This document shows, one piece after another, positions 4,525-7,784 of a stretch of DNA of 7,784 nucleotides. A program made the position numbers and the translations under genes. Numbering within the stretch: position 1 is the stretch's first letter; each line of letters starts with the position of its first letter. Location of the stretch: assembly GCA_937948705.1 (NCBI GenBank), contig CALECF010000255.1, forward strand, positions 1 through 7,784, written 5' to 3'. Origin of the DNA: an uncultured Anaerosolibacter sp. (GTDB lineage Bacteria; Bacillota_A; Clostridia; Peptostreptococcales; Thermotaleaceae). Under the pieces are notes generated by a model. It did no database searches. It had not been told where the DNA came from and was given only the letters and a program-made list of their open reading frames with translations.

Positions 4525-5745
4525 ATGAACTTGCAATCTGGAAAGCTTTATTGGCATACAACTTTAAATACCCCCCCTAGCTATTCTCCCCTTCAAGATG
4601 ATATTGAATGTGATGTTTTGATTATCGGCGGAGGCAGCTCAGGGGCTCAATGTGCTTATAACTTATGGGACAAGGGCTTAGATGTTGTTTTAATTGACAA
4701 AGGGAAAATTGGCTATGGAAGCACTTCCTCTAATACCGCTCTTATACAGTATTCAGGCGATAAAATGTTCTATCAGTTAATCAATAGCTTCGGTGAGGGT
4801 ATCGCAACAGACCATTTGAAGCTATGTTCAACAGCTATAGATGAAATCGAAAGAATATGTGGGTCATTAGACATAAGTCCCGATTTTGCTCGTCGTGACA
4901 GCCTCTACTATGCAAGCTACAAAGAAGATGTGGCTACATTGGAAAAGGAATATGGCTATTTAAAAAAACATGGGTTTGAAGTAGATTTCTTGACATCAGA
5001 GGACATAGGGAAGCTCTACCCCTTTTCAAAACCAGCTGCCATATATTCTAAAAATGACGGAGAGCTAAATCCTTATAAATTTACTGTAGGTCTCATTGAA
5101 AAAGCACGCAATAAAGGAATTCGTGTTTTTGAGAAAACACAAGTACATGGGAAAAAGATTGAGAAAGATTATACCCTGCTCCATACTACGAACAGTAATA
5201 CCATAAAAGCACGCCATGTCATTGTTGCTGCAGGCTACGAGTGCCAAGAATTCAAGGAGGATAAAAATGTTGTATTTGTAAGCTCCTATTCTGTAGTAAC
5301 GAATCCGGTAGAAGATTTGTCCCCTTGGTATAAAAAGACCTTGATCTGGGAAACAGCCCGCCCATATATTTATATGCGTACCACCGCTGATCATCGTATT
5401 ATCATAGGTGGATTAGATGAGAATACCACAAACCCTCAAAAACGTGATGTCATGTTAATCCATAAAAAACAACTACTGATCGAGGAGTTCAACAAACTCT
5501 TTCCAGACATCCATGTGTGGCCTGAGTTCTATCTGAGTGCTTTTTATGGTGGCACCCATGATGGCATGCCCCTTATCGGCATCTATGATGACTTCCCTAA
5601 CTGGTATTTTCTAATGGGATATGGGGATAATGGCATGGTCTACAGTATGGTGCTGTCAAAGATTATTGCTGACCATATTACCACAGGATCTAATCCTTAT
5701 TTAGATATGTATCTCCAAACTCGCCCCCTCCTCACTCATAAATAA
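4525..5745 (+). CDS. FAD-dependent oxidoreductase of the DAO (D-amino-acid / glycine oxidase) family
   Basis: A 406-residue soluble protein, close to the usual length for single-domain DAO-fold flavoenzymes, which oxidise amines or amino acids to imines using FAD. The dinucleotide-binding site is at the N terminus: DVLIIGGGSSGA (30-41; Gly35, Gly37, Gly40), with Asp58 ending the second strand as the likely ribose ligand. The segment GSTSSNTALIQY (65-76) matches the family's FAD-contacting loop. Near the C terminus THDGMPLIG (344-352) and GYGDNGMVYS (365-374) match the second FAD-contacting region ('PDG.P.IG', then 'G.G.NG...S'). The Cys that binds FAD covalently in sarcosine oxidases is absent from this segment (SAFYGG), so FAD is probably non-covalent. 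The 'YW..T....P.Y.PL..D...DV.IIGGG' opening resembles the gamma-glutamylputrescine oxidase branch, but the substrate cannot be assigned. The gene stands alone between a palindrome and a strong terminator. Confidence 0.88.
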   Translation: MNLQSGKLYWHTTLNTPPSYSPLQDDIECDVLIIGGGSSGAQCAYNLWDKGLDVVLIDKGKIGYGSTSSNTALIQYSGDKMFYQLINSFGEGIATDHLKLCSTAIDEIERICGSLDISPDFARRDSLYYASYKEDVATLEKEYGYLKKHGFEVDFLTSEDIGKLYPFSKPAAIYSKNDGELNPYKFTVGLIEKARNKGIRVFEKTQVHGKKIEKDYTLLHTTNSNTIKARHVIVAAGYECQEFKEDKNVVFVSSYSVVTNPVEDLSPWYKKTLIWETARPYIYMRTTADHRIIIGGLDENTTNPQKRDVMLIHKKQLLIEEFNKLFPDIHVWPEFYLSAFYGGTHDGMPLIGIYDDFPNWYFLMGYGDNGMVYSMVLSKIIADHITTGSNPYLDMYLQTRPLLTHK

Positions 5746-5807
5746 TGGTAGAATATCCGGTGTCTACCTCTTCACATATAGACATCACCCTTGCTGATAC
5801 CTTTGAG

Positions 5808-5867
5808 TAGAAATAAAAAGAAAATAGGTTTAGGATTAGATCCTTTCCTATTTTCTTTTTATTTCTA
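5808..5867 (+). terminator. Strong terminator behind the FAD oxidoreductase, 21-bp perfect stem
   Basis: Arms 5808-5828 and 5847-5867 are perfect 21-bp inverted copies, the left one rich in A and the right in T. Inside them AGGAT and ATCCT form a further 5-bp stem closed by a TAG loop. The T-rich right arm (CTATTTTCTTTTTATTTC) supplies the T tract. It lies 62 bases after the stop codon at 5745. The symmetry lets it act in both directions. Confidence 0.85.
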
Positions 5868-5984
5868 TTGATGAGTGCCTCTCTTGGGTGGTCCAAGCTG
5901 ATTAGAAATATCCTAGAAATATAGCCCCTATTAAAGCATGGAATTGAGCGTAAATCTCAGATTAAAATTAGTCGTCTCTTATCC

Positions 5985-6107
5985 CTAGTCTACTCTCCCA
6001 AACTTCTCATATAGGCTTAGAGCAATTTCCACTGCCTGCTCCCTTGTACTAGTAGATTTAGGTGGGAAACAATGGTTTCCGACACCGCAAATATCAATTG
6101 GAATCAT
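5985..6107 (-). pseudogene. C-terminal remnant of an SLH-domain protein
   Basis: A 40-codon minus-strand frame from ATG 6107 to TAG 5985-5987 contains CGVGNHCFPPKSTSTREQAV followed by EIALSLYEKFGRVD. This is the last part of a surface-layer homology repeat ('GVGN..F.PK...TREQA', then a helix 'I.L..YEKF'), which usually sits at the end of secreted cell-wall-anchored proteins. Only about two thirds of one repeat remains. There is no ribosome binding site; codons stay in frame a little further upstream without recognisable SLH sequence, and the next gene's promoter begins at 6121. It appears to be the tail left after deletion of a large gene. The match is from recalled motif similarity. Confidence 0.65.
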
Positions 6108-6120
6108 TTGTAAAAAAATC

Positions 6121-6149
6121 TTGACACTCGTAAAAGATGGATATATAAT
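6121..6149 (+). promoter_or_regulatory. Consensus sigma-A promoter of the GntR-ABC operon
   Basis: TTGACA (6121-6126) and TATAAT (6144-6149), both perfect, are separated by exactly 17 bases. Transcription should begin near 6156, giving a leader of about 43 bases. Such a strong promoter makes sense if a repressor normally holds it down, as the overlapping inverted repeat suggests. Confidence 0.9.
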
Positions 6150-6150
6150 A

Positions 6151-6188
6151 CAACTGTATTAAGTGTATTATATGTCGTAATACAGTTG
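6151..6188 (+). promoter_or_regulatory. Likely operator of the YtrA-type GntR regulator
   Basis: CAACTGTATTA (6151-6161) and TAATACAGTTG (6178-6188) form a perfect 11-bp inverted repeat with a 16-base spacer. A second TGTATTA (6164-6170) repeats the inner part of the left arm. The element begins two bases after the -10 box, covers the expected transcription start, and its right arm touches the ribosome binding site. Occupancy would block the promoter. GntR proteins bind such palindromes as dimers and YtrA-type members commonly repress their own operons, so the regulator encoded just downstream is the obvious candidate. Confidence 0.8.
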
Positions 6189-6192
6189 GAGG
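6188..6192 (+). promoter_or_regulatory. Ribosome binding site fixing the ATG at 6199
   Basis: GGAGG, continuing as GGAGGGTG to 6195, is 6 bases from ATG 6199. A GTG at 6193 is also in frame but directly abuts this site, so it cannot be the start. In the mRNA the operator arm can pair and would partly cover this site. Confidence 0.75.
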
Positions 6193-6198
6193 GTGCCT

Positions 6199-6585
6199 AT
6201 GTTTCAGTTAGACTTTAAAGACCGAAGACCTTTATTTGAACAGATCAAGGAAAAAATGAAACTACTGATTATCAATGGGGTTTTAAAAGCCAATGAAAAG
6301 ATCCCCTCAGTCCGTGAGTTAGCCCAGTCTCTTACCTTAAATCCAAATACGATTCAAAAATCCTATAAGGATCTTGAGACGGAGGGTTTTATTTATTCCA
6401 TTCGCGGGAAGGGAAGCTTCGTTACACCATTAGATAATACAGTAAATCAGAGCAGATGTAATGAACTCATATCAGAGTTAGAGAAAATCGCTGCAGAGCT
6501 TATGTATTTAAATGTACAAAAAGATCAGCTTATTGCCTGCATCGATACTATTTTTCAAAAGGGGGAAACAGGACGGAATGATTGA
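6199..6585 (+). CDS. YtrA-type GntR-family transcriptional repressor
   Basis: A 128-residue DNA-binding protein of the short YtrA branch: a GntR winged helix-turn-helix with only a small C-terminal dimerisation segment instead of a large ligand domain. The DNA-binding part spans about 9-75: RPLFEQI (9-16 region), IPSVRELA (35-42), the recognition region NPNTIQKSYKDLETEGFI (48-65), and the wing RGKGSFV (69-75). Residues about 85-125 form a helical, probably coiled, dimerisation arm. It is the first gene of the operon, behind a consensus promoter overlapped by a perfect inverted repeat, so autorepression is likely. Its end overlaps the ATPase gene by 8 bp. In B. subtilis the homologous YtrA represses an ABC transporter operon induced by some cell-wall antibiotics; whether this one senses the same stress is unknown. 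The inducer cannot be predicted. Confidence 0.92.
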   Translation: MFQLDFKDRRPLFEQIKEKMKLLIINGVLKANEKIPSVRELAQSLTLNPNTIQKSYKDLETEGFIYSIRGKGSFVTPLDNTVNQSRCNELISELEKIAAELMYLNVQKDQLIACIDTIFQKGETGRND

Positions 6586-7477
6586 AGTAAAAGAGCTAAC
6601 CAAACACTTCGGTAATTTCAAAGCACTAGACAATCTCAATTTACATGTCAGAGAGGGATCTGTCTACGGCCTACTAGGTCCAAATGGTGCAGGAAAAACT
6701 ACGCTAATTAAGCACCTTACAGGCATATATCGCCAAGATTTTGGTACTATTCTGGTTCAGGGGGAACCAGTCTACGAAAATCCTAATATTAAGTCTTCTA
6801 TCGGATACATATCAGATGATCTATATTTTTTTTCTCAATATACCATCGATGAAATGGCAAAGTTTTACGCCAACATCTACCCTAGGTGGAGCTGGGAAAG
6901 ATATGAACTCTTGAAACAGGTATTCCCTATCGACAGCAAAAGAAGGATCACCCGTTTGTCTAAGGGTATGCAAAAGCAGGTAGCTTTCTGGTTAATCATA
7001 TGCACCATCCCAAGATTAATGATTCTCGATGAGCCCGTAGATGGCCTAGATCCTGTTATGCGTAAAAAAGTATGGAACCTAATGCTTCAAGATGTGGCAG
7101 AGCATCAAACAACGGTACTAGTATCCTCCCACAATCTTCGAGAACTAGAAGATGTATGCGATCACGTGGGAATTCTACATAACGGTAAGATCGTCGTAGA
7201 ACGAGAATTAGACAATATCAAATCCGATATTCATAAGCTACAGCTTGCTTTCTCTGGGGAAGTTCCCGATGTACTCCTCTCAGGAGAAGAAATCCTTCAT
7301 GTTTCAAAGAATGGCAGTGTACTGCTTATGATTGTAAAGGGAGAGCGAGACAGATTGCTATCCAAGATAAAAAAAACCAATCCGGTTATACTGGATCTGC
7401 TGCCTCTAACGCTGGAGGAAATTTTTATTTATGAGCTAGGGGGTATGGGCTATGACATCCAAAACATCACTATTTAA
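6578..7477 (+). CDS. ABC transporter ATP-binding protein (ABC-2 / YtrB type)
   Basis: A 299-residue cytoplasmic ATPase that would drive the permease encoded next. Motifs: Walker A GPNGAGKT (34-41), signature LSKGM (127-131, a variant of LSGGQ), Walker B and D-loop LMILDEPVDGLDP (147-159; catalytic Glu152), H-loop His185 in VSSHNL. The usual Q-loop Gln is absent: after IGYI comes SDDLYFF (79-85), with Asp80 at that place, as in some ABC-2 ATPases. Residues from about 215 form a C-terminal accessory domain typical of drug or bacitracin-type exporter ATPases. I start at ATG 6578 (MIEVKELTK), the normal N terminus of the fold; the frame is open from 6512 but those 22 residues are out-of-frame translation of the GntR gene. 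The 8-bp overlap with gntR and 26-bp overlap with the permease imply translational coupling. Substrate unknown; export or an envelope-stress role is an inference from the YtrA partner. Confidence 0.93.
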   Translation: MIEVKELTKHFGNFKALDNLNLHVREGSVYGLLGPNGAGKTTLIKHLTGIYRQDFGTILVQGEPVYENPNIKSSIGYISDDLYFFSQYTIDEMAKFYANIYPRWSWERYELLKQVFPIDSKRRITRLSKGMQKQVAFWLIICTIPRLMILDEPVDGLDPVMRKKVWNLMLQDVAEHQTTVLVSSHNLRELEDVCDHVGILHNGKIVVERELDNIKSDIHKLQLAFSGEVPDVLLSGEEILHVSKNGSVLLMIVKGERDRLLSKIKKTNPVILDLLPLTLEEIFIYELGGMGYDIQNITI

Positions 7478-7784
7478 CAAAGGTTTATTCCAAGCTAATA
7501 TGAAGCGCTTTTGGTGGGTTGGTTCCCTATATGCATTGATCTTATTTTTCACAGTACCTTTTCGCTATATGATGTTTGGTGCAAATGTTCAAGATGAATG
7601 GAAGCGATCTCTACTAGAAGCCACACTAAATTTTTTCTCTGGCCGTAATGACTTCCAAATGTGGATGATTGCTGCCCTGCCTACGGCCTTGGCGGTATTG
7701 CTTTTTAAATACTTAATGACCAGCAAGGCAACCGCCATGATCCATAGTTTTCCTTACAGCCGAAGAACTTTGTATCTCAATCAG
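7452..7784 (+). CDS. ABC-2-type transporter permease, N-terminal part, cut by the window edge
   Basis: ATG 7452 opens a frame running to the last base (111 complete codons). It starts MTSKTSLFNKGLFQANMKRF, then a membrane helix (about 22-42), a polar external-type loop (43-68), a second helix (about 70-88), and MIHSFPYSRRTLYLNQ at the edge. The N-terminal amphipathic 'LFNKGLF..N.KRFWW' segment and the 'A.LHSLP.SR..L' motif after helix 2 recur in permeases encoded beside YtrA-type regulators. AGGGGG (7438-7443) lies 8 bases upstream. The start sits inside the ATPase gene, overlapping it by 26 bp. With the ATPase it should form the membrane complex. Full permeases of this kind have six or more helices, so most of the gene lies beyond the window. 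Confidence 0.85.
   Translation, partial: MTSKTSLFNKGLFQANMKRFWWVGSLYALILFFTVPFRYMMFGANVQDEWKRSLLEATLNFFSGRNDFQMWMIAALPTALAVLLFKYLMTSKATAMIHSFPYSRRTLYLNQ

Noticed and set aside
5065..5394. Minus-strand open frame of 109 codons
   Set aside because: Antisense shadow of the FAD oxidoreductase; the cysteine- and isoleucine-rich translation has no domain-like features.
6193..6198. GTG at 6193 as the start of the GntR gene
   Set aside because: It is immediately next to the ribosome binding site; ATG 6199 has proper spacing.
6512..6577. N-terminal extension of the ABC ATPase from ATG 6512
   Set aside because: These residues are out-of-frame translation of the GntR gene; the ABC fold starts at MIEVKELTK, 6578.

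Overview
The window looks like the chromosome of an AT-rich, Gram-positive anaerobe of the Clostridia, perhaps near Alkaliphilus or Natronincola. This is an inference from the AGGAGG-type ribosome binding sites, the AT-rich spacers with strong hairpins, the mix of families (DUF421, DUF1189, a YtrA-type GntR regulator with its ABC transporter) and an SLH-type gene remnant. No tRNA, rRNA, CRISPR array or intact transposase gene was seen.

Layout. Everything from 1 to 3719 lies on the minus strand and everything from 3957 to 7784 on the plus strand, diverging at 3720-3956. Minus strand, right to left: a DUF1189 membrane protein (2907-3719), a DUF421/YetF-type membrane protein (1853-2590, probably a TTG start), a ZIP-family metal transporter of the GufA type (445-1266), a C-terminal scrap of a GyrI-like effector-binding domain fused in frame directly behind the ZIP stop (301-444), a good terminator (240-280), and the first 30 codons of a gene running off the left edge (1-92). 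Plus strand: a small four-helix membrane protein of unknown function (3957-4346), a 54-bp near-perfect palindrome resembling two abutted IS3/IS150-type ends (4379-4432), a DAO-family FAD oxidoreductase (4525-5745) with a 21-bp-stem terminator (5808-5867), a minus-strand SLH-domain scrap (5985-6107), and then an operon.

The operon at the right is the clearest functional unit. A consensus sigma-A promoter (TTGACA, 17 bp, TATAAT) is followed at once by a perfect 11-bp inverted repeat covering the transcription start and reaching the ribosome binding site. Behind it come a 128-residue YtrA-type GntR repressor, an ABC ATPase overlapping it by 8 bp, and an ABC-2-type permease overlapping the ATPase by 26 bp and cut by the window edge. 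The arrangement fits an autorepressed, ligand-induced transporter operon of the B. subtilis Ytr type.

The spacers are unusually rich in debris: two recognisable C-terminal gene scraps, possible decayed reading frames at 1512-1678, and palindromic elements at 2721-2797 and 4379-4432. This suggests a region reworked by deletion and small mobile repeats. I did not find convincing evidence of a wholly new system; the best leads are the operator-controlled ABC operon and the palindromic elements.
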